64,000 nt of DNA, taken from Palsa-513 sp036510225. Lineage in GTDB: Bacteria > Actinomycetota > Thermoleophilia > Solirubrobacterales > Solirubrobacteraceae. Each line of letters opens with the position of its first letter. The first letter of the stretch is position 1. The notes beneath the pieces are model-generated. The model was not told the DNA's origin. It saw only the letters and a program-made list of their open reading frames with translations, and made no database searches. The DNA lies in NCBI GenBank assembly GCA_036510225.1, contig DATCEH010000125.1:62001-126000 (forward strand), written 5' to 3'. Made by a program: the position numbers and the translations under genes. Positions 1 through 8,946 of the stretch are shown here, one piece after another.

Positions 1-641
1 TGCCGGCGCGCGCGGATCTCGTTTACGACTTCCTGCCGGTGGAGTGGCGAAGGATCAACCACTACGGCGTTCAGCTCTACGATCTGCGTTACGACGGCCC
101 AGCCCTGAACGAATACCGGGACCGGCGCAGCCCGGTGACCGGCGTGCACGCCGGCAAATGGCCGATCCGGCACGACCCGGACGATGTCCGCCGCTTGTTT
201 TTCCAGGACCCGAAGACGAACGAGTGGCATCAGCTGCGCTGCAAGCACTTCAGCGACATCGAGGTGCCTTTCAGCGCTGAGGCGCTCCGTTACGCCCGGC
301 GGCTTGCCCGCCAGTCCGACCGGTTCCCAGATGACCGAAAAGTTCTCGCGGAGTTGCTTGAGCGCTGGAACGCGGGCCTCACGGGTAACCCGACCGAGAG
401 GCGGATGGCTCTCCGCCTCTCGCAGCAGCGCAACGATCGACTCATCGCCGGCGAGGGCGAGGTGGCGAGCGTGACGGACCTCGCCAGCGTCCGCGCCGTC
501 AGCCAGAGGACGAGTGCCAGCGAGGACGGAGTTCCGGCTGATCTCCTCGGAGACGATGACGACGAACTCGAGCTGTCCGCGGTGCCCAACGACGAGTCGG
601 GCGGCGACTTCTACGACGAGGCGTTCGGGACCTTCTCGTGA
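1..641 (+). CDS. tniA: TniA/TnsB-type DDE transposase, C-terminal fragment (cut by window edge)
   Basis: The reading frame is open from the first bases (codons start at position 3) and ends at 639-641, so only the last ~212 residues are present. The stretch DFLPVEWRRINHYGVQ, then RYDGPALNEYRDRRSP and GKWPIRHDPDDVRRLFFQDP, is the hallmark of the C-terminal Mu-type beta-barrel and tail of TniA/TnsB transposases. The catalytic DDE domain lies outside the window. In this family the protein binds the transposon ends and joins strands, with TniB as partner. The acidic tail fits the TnsC/TniB-contacting region known from TnsB. The stop overlaps the start of tniB (GTGA), so the two are translationally coupled. 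The family call is firm; catalytic integrity cannot be judged. Confidence 0.9.
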   Translation, partial: PARADLVYDFLPVEWRRINHYGVQLYDLRYDGPALNEYRDRRSPVTGVHAGKWPIRHDPDDVRRLFFQDPKTNEWHQLRCKHFSDIEVPFSAEALRYARRLARQSDRFPDDRKVLAELLERWNAGLTGNPTERRMALRLSQQRNDRLIAGEGEVASVTDLASVRAVSQRTSASEDGVPADLLGDDDDELELSAVPNDESGGDFYDEAFGTFS

Positions 642-1762
642 CTACAGGGGATCACCTCGAGCGCGACTACACCTTGTCGCGCAAAGCGGGCTGGTTTGCA
701 CGCGCGGAGATGCCGAGGCGGAGCAAGCCCGACGTGCTGACCCGCGCTGAGCGCGACGCCCTCGACCCGACTGGACGTCGGCGCTATGACGACGCGCGAG
801 CGGTCTGGCACGCCAACCTCGGTCCGATCATCACCCCCCAGATGCAGGGCGTGTTCGACGACCTGGATGAGATCGTCGCCGCTAACCGCCAAGACGGCGA
901 CCGTGTCCGAAGCTCGGCGGTTCTCTCGGCGAACCCTGGCCTTGGTAAGACGACGGCAGCCGTGGCGTTCGGTGTCCGCTATCACCGCGATCAAATCGCG
1001 ATGCACGACGTCTCCACGTCGGCCGGACACGACCGGATCCCCGTCGCCTACCTCGGCCTGACGTCGAACACGACGATGCGTAGCCTAAACGCCGGGCTGT
1101 GCCGCTTCTTCGATCACCCGGGGGCTTCGCGCGGCAACGCCACCCAACTCGCTGATAGCGCGACCGACTGCGTCCTGTCGTGCCAGACGCGGCTCATCAT
1201 CATCGACGACGTCCACTTTCTAGACATGAACCGGCGCAACGACCGCGATGTCGCCAACCATTTCAAATGGCTCGCCAACCAGTTCCCGGTCACGTTCCTG
1301 TTTGTCGGAGTGGGATTACGCGAACGTCAACTTCTCACCGAGGGCCTGCAACCTCAGGACGCGGCGTTCGCGCAAACCGCCCGCCGTTGGACAACCCAAT
1401 CGCTCGACCCGTTCGAAATCGCCACAGAAGAGGGAAGACGAACTTGGCGGCAACTACTGCTGGCGATCGAACGGGATCTGGTCCTAACCAATGCGACCCG
1501 CGGGATGCTTGCCGACGTACTCGGAGACTATCTCTACGCCCGCTCGACGGGCCACTTCGCGTCGCTGATGACGCTAATCACGCGGGGCTGTCACCGGGCG
1601 GTCAAGACCGGCACCGAGGCCCTCACGACCGAGCTGATGGACCACGTGCGTAACGACGAGGCGGCTGAGCACGCCCGCCAAGAGCTACAGGCGGCGTTCG
1701 AGCGCGGACTCCTCACCACGCGCGTAAGCACCAGCGGCGCTGCGAAGCGTAAGGCCGCCTGA
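638..1762 (+). CDS. tniB: TniB/TnsC-type AAA+ transposition regulator
   Basis: This 374-residue ATPase starts at a GTG overlapping the tniA stop. A Walker A motif (ANPGLGKTT, about residue 100) is followed by a Walker B motif (LIIIDDVHFLD, about residue 185). A TniB-like C-terminal lid follows, with LDPFEI and YLYARSTGHFASLMTLITRGCHRAV. In Tn7/Tn5053 systems TnsC/TniB forms ATP-dependent filaments on target DNA and bridges the transposase and the target selector TniQ. Its place between tniA and tniQ matches the canonical operon. Length and motifs look intact. Confidence 0.93.
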   Translation: MTTGDHLERDYTLSRKAGWFARAEMPRRSKPDVLTRAERDALDPTGRRRYDDARAVWHANLGPIITPQMQGVFDDLDEIVAANRQDGDRVRSSAVLSANPGLGKTTAAVAFGVRYHRDQIAMHDVSTSAGHDRIPVAYLGLTSNTTMRSLNAGLCRFFDHPGASRGNATQLADSATDCVLSCQTRLIIIDDVHFLDMNRRNDRDVANHFKWLANQFPVTFLFVGVGLRERQLLTEGLQPQDAAFAQTARRWTTQSLDPFEIATEEGRRTWRQLLLAIERDLVLTNATRGMLADVLGDYLYARSTGHFASLMTLITRGCHRAVKTGTEALTTELMDHVRNDEAAEHARQELQAAFERGLLTTRVSTSGAAKRKAA

Positions 1763-1820
1763 GCGGACCGTTGGCCGGTCGATTCGATCAGACAGCCGCG
1801 TCGATCCTGCCGGCACGCAG

Positions 1821-4787
1821 ATGAGAATTCCGATCAGACTTGAGCCGCTCGCGGGCGAGTCGCTCGACAGTTGGCTCGATGCATATGCCCACAGGCTCAA
1901 GATCTCGTCAACTGACCTCGTCTGGGCGCTCGGCCTTGATTCGACTCTGAAGGAACAGTGGACTCGCCTCGGCCGCAACCCGTTCTCGATAAGTGACACG
2001 AAGGCCGCCAACGCGGCGGGCATCGCGTGTGGCGTGGATCCTTCTGGTATCCAAGCGCTGTGGCAACCCCTCGCCCGCTACGGGCTGTGGATCCACCGTC
2101 GCTTCAAGAACGCCGCACTCGGACGGCCCCTCCGACCGATGACCTGGACTCGATTCTGCCCTTCCTGCCTTGAGGCGAACGGCGGACGCTGGCTCGCCGC
2201 TTGGCGGCTTCCATGGTTCCTTGCGTGTCCCGACCACTCGCGCCTGCTGGAATCACGCTGTCCCAAGTGCAACTCGCGCCAAGGGATCCGCGGGGTGGGT
2301 CGTCCTTCGCTGGATAGGCGACCGAGCACGTGCTGGCGCGCTAAACCGTCGGCCCAGCAACGCGAGCTCACGGAATGCCGGCATCTCCTGACCGCCGTGC
2401 GCGACGGCCACCCCATTCCAGCAGGTCTACTCGAGTTCCAGGCTGAAATGACCGGGATTCTCGACCCGGCGACGGATGAGTCGAGCCTGGGGAGCCTCGG
2501 ACGGCGACTCGTCGACGTGGTCGTCGTCGCAACACAGCTCGGACTCGACGTAGGCGAGCTCGACAACGAGGGCCTCACGGTACCCGGGTTCGCGAGGACC
2601 ATTCTCCAAGCACACCAAGCGCTCGCCGAGCCCGGAGGCGACGTTCTGCGCGCGATCGCGTTAGGCGATCGACCCGACTGCGGCATCCTGGCCGGACCCT
2701 GGCGCTACGCCAGTCCTGGTCTTGTCTCCACCGTGCTGCGCCACCGCGACCCCCATCTTTCACCATGCGCTCGCCTCCGGTACCGCACCCGTACCGCCGG
2801 CAGACGACCTGAGGGCCAAGATCCGGCGACCAGGCTGCGAGTCATGCCGTTGGCGCTATGGCCTGACTGGGCGATCCGCGCCCGAATTCAAAATGGCAAC
2901 CACGTCGTGCCGTTCCGCATCGCGATGGCGGCGGGCCTATGCCTCCCCGGGAGCAAGGCCACCGAAGCGGTCATCGCCGACCAGTGGCCAAGCCACACCG
3001 ACACCCCGGGGATCCAGCGACTCGCGGTTCTCGTCAAGAGCGACCCTCACGGCCCAGCGATCCTTGAGTTGCTCATCCGTCTTGCCGACGAACTCGACGA
3101 ACTCGGCTCGCCGATCGACTACCGAAATCGTCGAGTCCTTGCCGCCGATGCGCCGCTCGTAACCTCCAGGGAGTGGGACCACATGTGCCGCGTCGGCGGA
3201 ATACCGACCGGCGGACCGCGGAAACTGCGCACGGCGCAACTCTGGCTCTGGGAGACCCTCACGGGAGGAGTGCTCGAGCAAGCACCAGATCGTTTCCGGC
3301 CCCGAAGCCCGGGTGACATCCTGCGTTACTACGATTTCATGCTCAAACTCCCGGTAGCAACGCACGATCTGCTCACCGCGCACGCCCGCCGCTTTCTCGA
3401 CGAAGCCGGCCGCGAGAACGAGCCGCTCGAATGGTCGCCCGCGGGGAGAGACGTTGACGTTGAATCGCTCCCTGGCCCCGGTGTCTACAGCGTCGACTAC
3501 AGCGAAGCGGTCCAGATGCTCCACGCACGGAAGGCGCCAAGGGACGTAGCAGAACGACTTGGGATCACGCTAGAGCATCTCCGCCACCTGATCCGACGAC
3601 ACCCGTTCTACGTGGCGACTCACCAGAACGGGGAGGGAGTAGCCCCGCGCTCTCGGCTCCTCGCCGAGACAACGCCCGACGCCCTCCGTCTGATGATCGA
3701 GACCGAGAGTCAATCCGTAAAAGCGATCGCCGCCAAATTCGGCGTCGGCGCGCGGACGGTGCGCGCCGAACTCGTACGCAACGAGATTGCCGTACCGGCG
3801 CGCCGTCGACCGCAACGTGCCCGGGTCGATCCGCGCTGGCTTCGTCAACGCTACGTCGAAGAGCGATACACCCTCCGCGAGATTGCCGACCAGGTCGGGA
3901 CTAGCGCAATGACGATCGCTCGAGTCGCACGCGAGCACGGCATAGAGATCAGACCGAAGGGCACCCCCAGTCTGCGTGCATGGGACGCCTACCCCAAGCC
4001 ACTCGCGGCGGCCATGTGCGGCGTGGGCGCCGAGGGACGCATTCGCTTGTTCCAAGTCTGCGCGAGAACCCCGTCGATGCGAGCCGCAGCATCGCGCCTC
4101 AAGGTCTCGCATGGTTCGCTCATGGAAAAGATGCGGAAGCTCGAGGTCGTCTGCGACGGCCGGCTGATCGAGCGACGCGCTACCGCACAGCACCCCGATC
4201 GGCTCACGGAACTCGGCCGGGAACTCCTCGTGCAAGCCGATGAGATCCTCGGACCAAATCCCGATGCCCCGCCTGACCTTCCCCCACTCCTTGCAGCGGT
4301 CCTCGCGACCCCCTGGGGCGATACGCGACTCCGAAATCTGCTCGCGCTGCGTGAGGACACGACGCTGGCGGGGATCGCCGAAACGCTAGGCGTGGCCACC
4401 GGTAGTTTGAGGCGGGCTGTGCAGCGGATCGAGACCACCATCGGCGGAAAGATGCTCGTCAGCCACGCAGCGGCTGACCCCGTCCGTCTCACGCCGCTCG
4501 GGCGCAGTCTGCGAGAGCAAGCCGAGCGCTATGCGTCAGAAGTGGAGCCCACGCCGGAATGCGCCGAATTACCGCCGCCCCCAAACCCGCGGGAAGCGGG
4601 CCGGTTCGGCCTTCCGGTACTAATGGAACAGGAACGCACGCTAGATGTCGCCGCCCTTGCTGCGCACGACGGCGCGACGGTTCTCGAGATCGATGTCCTC
4701 GACGTTCAACGAGAGGATCTCCGAGGCGCGCGCCGCGGTCTCGTAAAGCAGGCGCCACAGCGCCTTCTCGCGAACGGCGACGTCTGA
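1821..4787 (+). CDS. tniQ: TniQ/TnsD-type target-selection protein; 3' end replaced by an inserted Tn3-like element
   Basis: The ATG at 1821 lies 58 bp after tniB. The N-terminus (IPIRLEPLAGESLDSWLDAYA) is typical TniQ. A zinc domain follows: CPSC near residue 113, CPDH near 136, CPKC near 147. The long C-terminal half holds a string of helix-turn-helix units near residues 570, 635, 685, 750 and 846, the last two LysR-like. Such multi-HTH TniQ proteins are TnsD-like and recognise one attachment site. Only 929 residues (to 4607) are native. The last 59 codons come from the inverted repeat and truncated integrase of the inserted transposon. Joining 4607 to 17404 restores a 941-residue protein. 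The alteration is confined to the extreme C-terminus, so function may survive. Confidence 0.92.
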   Translation: MRIPIRLEPLAGESLDSWLDAYAHRLKISSTDLVWALGLDSTLKEQWTRLGRNPFSISDTKAANAAGIACGVDPSGIQALWQPLARYGLWIHRRFKNAALGRPLRPMTWTRFCPSCLEANGGRWLAAWRLPWFLACPDHSRLLESRCPKCNSRQGIRGVGRPSLDRRPSTCWRAKPSAQQRELTECRHLLTAVRDGHPIPAGLLEFQAEMTGILDPATDESSLGSLGRRLVDVVVVATQLGLDVGELDNEGLTVPGFARTILQAHQALAEPGGDVLRAIALGDRPDCGILAGPWRYASPGLVSTVLRHRDPHLSPCARLRYRTRTAGRRPEGQDPATRLRVMPLALWPDWAIRARIQNGNHVVPFRIAMAAGLCLPGSKATEAVIADQWPSHTDTPGIQRLAVLVKSDPHGPAILELLIRLADELDELGSPIDYRNRRVLAADAPLVTSREWDHMCRVGGIPTGGPRKLRTAQLWLWETLTGGVLEQAPDRFRPRSPGDILRYYDFMLKLPVATHDLLTAHARRFLDEAGRENEPLEWSPAGRDVDVESLPGPGVYSVDYSEAVQMLHARKAPRDVAERLGITLEHLRHLIRRHPFYVATHQNGEGVAPRSRLLAETTPDALRLMIETESQSVKAIAAKFGVGARTVRAELVRNEIAVPARRRPQRARVDPRWLRQRYVEERYTLREIADQVGTSAMTIARVAREHGIEIRPKGTPSLRAWDAYPKPLAAAMCGVGAEGRIRLFQVCARTPSMRAAASRLKVSHGSLMEKMRKLEVVCDGRLIERRATAQHPDRLTELGRELLVQADEILGPNPDAPPDLPPLLAAVLATPWGDTRLRNLLALREDTTLAGIAETLGVATGSLRRAVQRIETTIGGKMLVSHAAADPVRLTPLGRSLREQAERYASEVEPTPECAELPPPPNPREAGRFGLPVLMEQERTLDVAALAAHDGATVLEIDVLDVQREDLRGARRGLVKQAPQRLLANGDV
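4603..4607. repeat. Left target-site duplication (GGTTC) of the Tn3-like element
   Basis: The five bases GGTTC directly outside the left inverted repeat are identical to the five bases directly outside the right one (17399-17403). A 5-bp duplication is the standard product of Tn3-family transposition. Here it falls inside tniQ codons for Arg-Phe. Confidence 0.92.
4608..4645 (+). repeat. Left 38-bp terminal inverted repeat of the Tn3-like element
   Basis: The sequence begins GGCCTTCCGGTAC and ends ACGCACGCTAGA. It matches the reverse complement of 17361-17398 at all but a handful of positions. The core TGGAACAGGAACGCACGCTA mirrors the Tn3-type layout. The inner edge supplies the stop codon of the truncated recombinase on the minus strand. 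Confidence 0.92.
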
Positions 4788-5159
4788 GCGGCGCCACAGC
4801 CGGTCGATCTGGGCGTACGGGATCGAGCGAGTGCGGTCCGCAGGCTCACGCCGCCGTTCGACGCGAACCTGAAGACCCGCAGGCAGCCAACCACGCCGAC
4901 GGGAGAAAGCCACGAACGACCTGGTCGTCGCGACATGCCGGTTCCACGTCGCCGGCGCACACCGGCCCCACGCGCGATCGACCGCCGCGCCCAGCTCGTC
5001 AGCGTCGACGCTCCGAAGCTCGAGACCCGCGCCGAGCTCGATGACGAGGCGGCTCAGCGTCTGGGTGTAGGAACGGCAGCTCGAGGGCGCCAGATCAGCA
5101 CGAGCGAGGAACGCATCGACCAGCGGCGCCCAATGTCGCCACCGGCTGCTCTGCGGCGA
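4641..5159 (-). pseudogene. Tyrosine recombinase, 5' half only, truncated at the left transposon end
   Basis: The minus-strand frame is open from 5159 to a TAG at 4641-4643 inside the inverted repeat. It encodes a core-binding (SAM-like) domain (LVDAFLARADLAPSSCRSYTQ, later ATWNRHVATTRSFVAFSRRRGW). The start of the catalytic domain follows, up to the first catalytic arginine (YETAARASEILSLNVEDID). The HxxR and nucleophilic tyrosine motifs are missing, so it cannot be active. No good ATG/GTG with a Shine-Dalgarno is seen at the 5' side, which may also be degraded. It may be a relic of a TnpI-like resolvase or an unrelated integrase cut when the transposon end was joined to it. Confidence 0.82.
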
Positions 5160-5338
5160 TCACCGTCGCCTCCGAGGCCCTTCATCGCAGGGAATGTGTC
5201 CGCGAGGAACGTGGCGCCCCTCGGACGCGTCCAGACCAACGCTGGGACCGTTCCCCTCGTTGGTCGTTGCGTCGAACGCGGGCCGTCGCGTTGGATCGGA
5301 CATCGCCCACCAGATTGTGTGGAGAAGCCGGGGGTTGT

Positions 5339-6763
5339 CTACGCACCTCCAGTCGCGAAGAGGGCAACTGCGGCGATGATCATGAGTCCTGTCGTTGCCC
5401 AGCCGACCGAGCGCGCGAGGGCACCGTTGGTGCTCTCGCCCATGATCGCGCGGTCTGAGGAGATGCGCATCACGACGATCAGAAATGGGCCGGCGGTCAC
5501 GCCGTTGATGACGGCCACCAGGACGAGCAGCTTGATCGGGTTCACGGAGGCCAGGCTGAGCGCCATGCCGCCGATCGTGCCGACGGCGCACAATCCGTAG
5601 AACAGCGGTGCTTGGCGCAGAGAGTTGGAAAAGCCGGCTCCCCTGCCGATCAGTCCGGCCATCGCCGCCGAGCCCGCGCCGGCTAGTACGGGGATCGCGA
5701 GCATGCCCGAGCCGGTGAAGCCGAGCGCGAAGACGTAGGAGCCGATCTGTCCTCCCAGGGGGCGCAGCGCTTGCGCTGCTTGGGCTGGGGAGGAGATGCT
5801 CAGGTGGTGCGTGCGCCCGAGCGTCGCGGCAGTCGCGGTGATGACTGCGAACATCACGACGTTTGAGAACGCCATGCCGGTGAACACGTCAAGGCGGCTC
5901 ATCAGTTGCTTTGACTTTCCCGCGCGTTGACTGCGGCGGCGCAAGGGCACCGGCCGCTCGCCGCCCAACCGCTCCTCTCGCATGTCCTCGACGCGGTGCA
6001 TGGCCTGCCAGAAGAACAGATACGGTGAGATCGTCGTGCCGAGCACGGCGACCAGCAGCGCGATGTAGGCCGACGAAAGTTGTACGTGCGGGATCACCGC
6101 GTTGACGGCCACCGTCTGCCACGGTATGTGAACGAGAAAGAGCACGATCACGTAGGCGAGCAGCGCCGCGCAGAGCACCTTGAACACGCGGGCGATCAAC
6201 AGGAACGAGCCGGCAGCCAGAACCCCGGTGATGCCCGCACCGGCGATCAGAGCCCAGACCGGGCTCGGTCCCGCGTGCAGCAGGTGCATCCCCTGTCCAA
6301 CCGCGACGAGATCAGCGGCGATGTTGAGCGCGTTCGCGACGACCAGGACCGCGATCAGCATCGCGATCACGGCCCGCCAGACCCGGCTGAAGTGGATCGT
6401 GATCAACTCGCCGAGAGTCTTGCCCGAGGCAAGAGCGGTACGGTCGCATATCTCCTGAATCCCCATCATCAACGGGAGGGTCAGGAGTGCGACCCACAAC
6501 ATCGAAAAGCCGAACCGGGCGCCCGCCTGCGCGTAGGTGGCGATGCCCGACGGGTCGTCGTCAGATGCGCCCGTGATCAGGCCCGGGCCGAGCGCCTGAA
6601 GGTACGCCCGCACACGGGGCGCAGCGACGAACTCGCGGTCTGGACCGGATGCCGGCTCGAATTCACTCCCCGCATCCGAGGTAGGGGCCGAGTTGCCCAC
6701 GAGTGACGGGCCGCCTTTCGCGGGCGTGCCCTCGTCTGCGTCGCTAACCGTCTCATCCATCAT
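5339..6763 (-). CDS. NRAMP-related divalent metal (Mn/Mg-type) transporter
   Basis: This is an integral membrane protein of about 474 residues with 10-12 hydrophobic segments. After a polar N-terminus comes PGLITGASDDDPSGIATYAQAG, the helix-1 metal-site region of the NRAMP superfamily. Here the classical DPGN is DPSG. The helix-6 Met-Pro-His region is replaced by TTISPYLFFWQA. This pattern is known from NRAMP-related (NRMT-like) proteins, for which Mg or Mn transport has been proposed; substrate is inference. The ATGs at 6763 and 6760 follow GGTGGA; a GTG at 6778 is an alternative start. It is expressed from its own leader, which contains a strong hairpin just upstream. Confidence 0.85.
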   Translation of the reverse strand: MMDETVSDADEGTPAKGGPSLVGNSAPTSDAGSEFEPASGPDREFVAAPRVRAYLQALGPGLITGASDDDPSGIATYAQAGARFGFSMLWVALLTLPLMMGIQEICDRTALASGKTLGELITIHFSRVWRAVIAMLIAVLVVANALNIAADLVAVGQGMHLLHAGPSPVWALIAGAGITGVLAAGSFLLIARVFKVLCAALLAYVIVLFLVHIPWQTVAVNAVIPHVQLSSAYIALLVAVLGTTISPYLFFWQAMHRVEDMREERLGGERPVPLRRRSQRAGKSKQLMSRLDVFTGMAFSNVVMFAVITATAATLGRTHHLSISSPAQAAQALRPLGGQIGSYVFALGFTGSGMLAIPVLAGAGSAAMAGLIGRGAGFSNSLRQAPLFYGLCAVGTIGGMALSLASVNPIKLLVLVAVINGVTAGPFLIVVMRISSDRAIMGESTNGALARSVGWATTGLMIIAAVALFATGGA

Positions 6764-6778
6764 TCCACCACGTTCCAC

Positions 6779-7198
6779 ATCCCCGGGCGTCCTCGTCGGC
6801 GACGTTTACGCCCGGGGAAGCCAAACCCCCCTGAGCGGCGGCCCGCCCGAAAGCGCCAGCGTCAGACTCCGCGGCTCGCTGGATAGAGCAAGTTACACAT
6901 GACCCAAGGGTCCAGGGCCAGCGAGATCTCCCCTAAAGGACCTCTGGAGCGGCGGTCACGGCGTGAACAAAATCTTGGTCCACGAACCGCAAGACGCAAA
7001 GCCGCGCAAGGAGCGAACCAGGACGCCCGTCGCGGCGTCGGACGCCGGCCGGCTACCGGCAACGTGGCTAGCTGCACCACGGCGCAGATCCGTCCAGCGG
7101 GATCCTGCCGGCGAGCGGGACGCCTCCCACCCCGAGCTCAGCCATGGCTGGGGGTGCCGGTCGCGAGAGGAATCGGTCAAAGATGGTCGAGTCCCCGG
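6779..7198 (-). promoter_or_regulatory. Long structured leader of the NRAMP-like gene (candidate riboswitch or attenuator)
   Basis: No gene is seen in these 420 bases. Read toward the transporter, an 8-bp stem (CTCGCTGG/CCAGCGAG, arms within 6882-6932) encloses an inner GACCC/GGGTC hairpin and is preceded by TTTAGGGGAGATCTC. Closer to the start is a perfect 10-bp hairpin, CCCCGGGCGT (6781-6790) with its complement at 6808-6817, whose loop contains a further CGTC/GACG stem. It ends about 20 nt before the start codon. NRAMP and Mg transporter genes often carry Mn or Mg riboswitches. I do not recognise the exact consensus, so the class is unproven. Confidence 0.4.
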
Positions 7199-8371
7199 TC
7201 ATCCGGAAGATCCGGTCGGCGGCCCGGGGCTGGCACGACGGCCCTCCAAGAGCTCGCCGTCCGCGCGCCCGATCAGCTCGGCGGCCGTCTCGACGCCGGT
7301 GAATTGGGCGAATCCGACGGTCAGCGCTTCCGGCTTCGGCTGCGCGGCGAGCTCGGTGACGATCACGTTGAAACGCTCGCGCGCATCTGCCAAGAGCATG
7401 TTGGATACCACGCAGAGAAACTCGTCGCCGCCGAGCCGGATGATCAGGTCATAGGGGCGCAGGCGCTCTGAGATGACCGCTACGACGTGTCTGAGCAGCT
7501 CGTCGCCGGCGGCGTGACCGTCGCTGTCGTTGACGCTCTTGAGCCCGACGACATCGACATAGGCGACAACAAGCGGTGCATTGGTCCTCCGGCAGCGATC
7601 GAGCTCGTGGTCAAGGTCACGCAGGCCGGCAGCCCGGGTGCGCGCCCCGGTCAGCGGGTCGAGCGCGGCGATCGCAAGCTGCCCGGCGAGCGCCTCGAGG
7701 TCCGCGAGCGCCCGCAGCCGCTCAGACGTCGCGTGATCGCGGTCCTCCGCCGCTTGTTGGCGGTCCGCGGCCGCCAGCACGCGCTGCTCGGACGCTGCCT
7801 CGCGCAGCTCGGCGGCACGCTTGCGCTGTTGCGCGGCGCGCATCACGACCTCGGCACCCGACACTCGCAGGTGCGCCGCGGCGGCCCGTTCGTGTGCAGC
7901 GTCTCGCTGAGCCATCGCGAGGTCGCGGGCGTCACCGGCAGTGTCCCGTGCGAGCGCCGCCAGATCGCGCACCCGGGCTATGCGGTCGCGATCGTGCGCG
8001 GCGTCCACCCGCGCCTGGGCGCTCTGCTCGCGCTGCACCGCGGAGCGCTCTCGCATACCACGACTGAGCTCATGCACTCGCGCGTCGACGCCCGCGGAGA
8101 GGTCGCGATCGCTCGCGGCCTGATCGCGATCGGCAGCCAGCTGATCGCTGTCGGCGCTCGTCTGATCCCCATCAGAGCTCGTCTGATCAGCATCCGCGAG
8201 GGTCTGGTCGCTCTCAGACCACGTCTGATCAGCATCCGCGAGCGCCCGATCCCGCCGAGCGAACGTCTGCTCATCCGTAAGCACCCCCGAACCCGGGCCG
8301 ATGCTGCCACGATGCCCGTTGCTCGCGCCGTTCGTCGAATGCGGAGGAAGATCAGGCGCCAGGTCGCTCAC
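7199..8371 (-). CDS. Diguanylate cyclase (GGDEF) with N-terminal DQxxAD heptad repeats
   Basis: This 390-residue protein has a C-terminal GGDEF domain: LTGARTRAAGLRDLDHELDR, then YVDVVGLKSVND, then RLGGDEFLC. It has the intact signature and an RPYD I-site five residues before GGDEF, so cyclic-di-GMP synthesis with product inhibition is expected. Residues ~40-110 are a repetitive, charged segment built on ADxDQTxxDxDQ units, followed by a long Ala/Arg-rich helical region, probably a coiled-coil dimerisation module. No membrane segment is visible. The GTG start overlaps the stop of the DUF2294 gene (GTGA), so it is the last gene of a coupled operon. Confidence 0.88.
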   Translation of the reverse strand: MSDLAPDLPPHSTNGASNGHRGSIGPGSGVLTDEQTFARRDRALADADQTWSESDQTLADADQTSSDGDQTSADSDQLAADRDQAASDRDLSAGVDARVHELSRGMRERSAVQREQSAQARVDAAHDRDRIARVRDLAALARDTAGDARDLAMAQRDAAHERAAAAHLRVSGAEVVMRAAQQRKRAAELREAASEQRVLAAADRQQAAEDRDHATSERLRALADLEALAGQLAIAALDPLTGARTRAAGLRDLDHELDRCRRTNAPLVVAYVDVVGLKSVNDSDGHAAGDELLRHVVAVISERLRPYDLIIRLGGDEFLCVVSNMLLADARERFNVIVTELAAQPKPEALTVGFAQFTGVETAAELIGRADGELLEGRRASPGPPTGSSG

Positions 8372-8946
8372 GACACGCCTCCGCCGATCGAGACCGCGGC
8401 TGTCGGGGCTTCGGATGGTCCGAGGCCTTCGAGGGGTCCGTCGATGAAGAAGATCTCGATCGTGACGTCGGGTTCGACGTGGGCCTGTGAGAGGAACGCG
8501 AGAACCTCGCGGCCGGTCAACTCCCGGATTGCCTGCTTGTAGCGCTCGGCGACCATGCGCTGAAAGTCGTGGCGCATCGCGACGACCCGCTCAGCACCAC
8601 CATCGGCCATGATCGTCTTCTCAAGCGGCGTGTAGCCGCTTCCGCGTAGCACGACGAAGATGATGTCGTCGACCGCGTACGTTTTGGCTTTGATCGCGCC
8701 TCGGCCGTAATGCTCGCGCAGGATCGCGACGATTCTGGTCGAGATTGCCGTCAAGAGACGTCCGCCAGAGAGGGCCTGCGGCTGAAGGTCGCCGGAGCCA
8801 GCGTCCACGAATGCCTCACCCTCACGGCCCGCAATCGCCTCCAAAGCTCTAGCGAGCTGCTGCGGCGACGTCTCCGGCCACTCGCGGGGGACGCCGACAG
8901 GGCGCTCGTCCGTCGTCTGGCTGCGGGCCTGGGGTGTCGGGTTCAT
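8368..8946 (-). CDS. DUF2294 / MpsC-like protein (copy 1)
   Basis: This 192-residue protein has the DUF2294 core: REHYGRGAIKAKTYAVDDII, then a segment ending in ERYKQAIRELTGREVLAFLSQ and a terminal beta segment VTIEIFFIDG. Homologous domains in Firmicutes are annotated MpsC (membrane-potential-generating system), but biochemical function is poorly defined. A polar ~50-residue N-terminal extension precedes the domain. The ATG overlaps the stop of the NTF2-like gene by 4 nt and its own stop overlaps the GGDEF start, so all three are coupled. A second copy lies at 15333-15752 in the same element. Confidence 0.75.
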   Translation of the reverse strand: MNPTPQARSQTTDERPVGVPREWPETSPQQLARALEAIAGREGEAFVDAGSGDLQPQALSGGRLLTAISTRIVAILREHYGRGAIKAKTYAVDDIIFVVLRGSGYTPLEKTIMADGGAERVVAMRHDFQRMVAERYKQAIRELTGREVLAFLSQAHVEPDVTIEIFFIDGPLEGLGPSEAPTAAVSIGGGVS

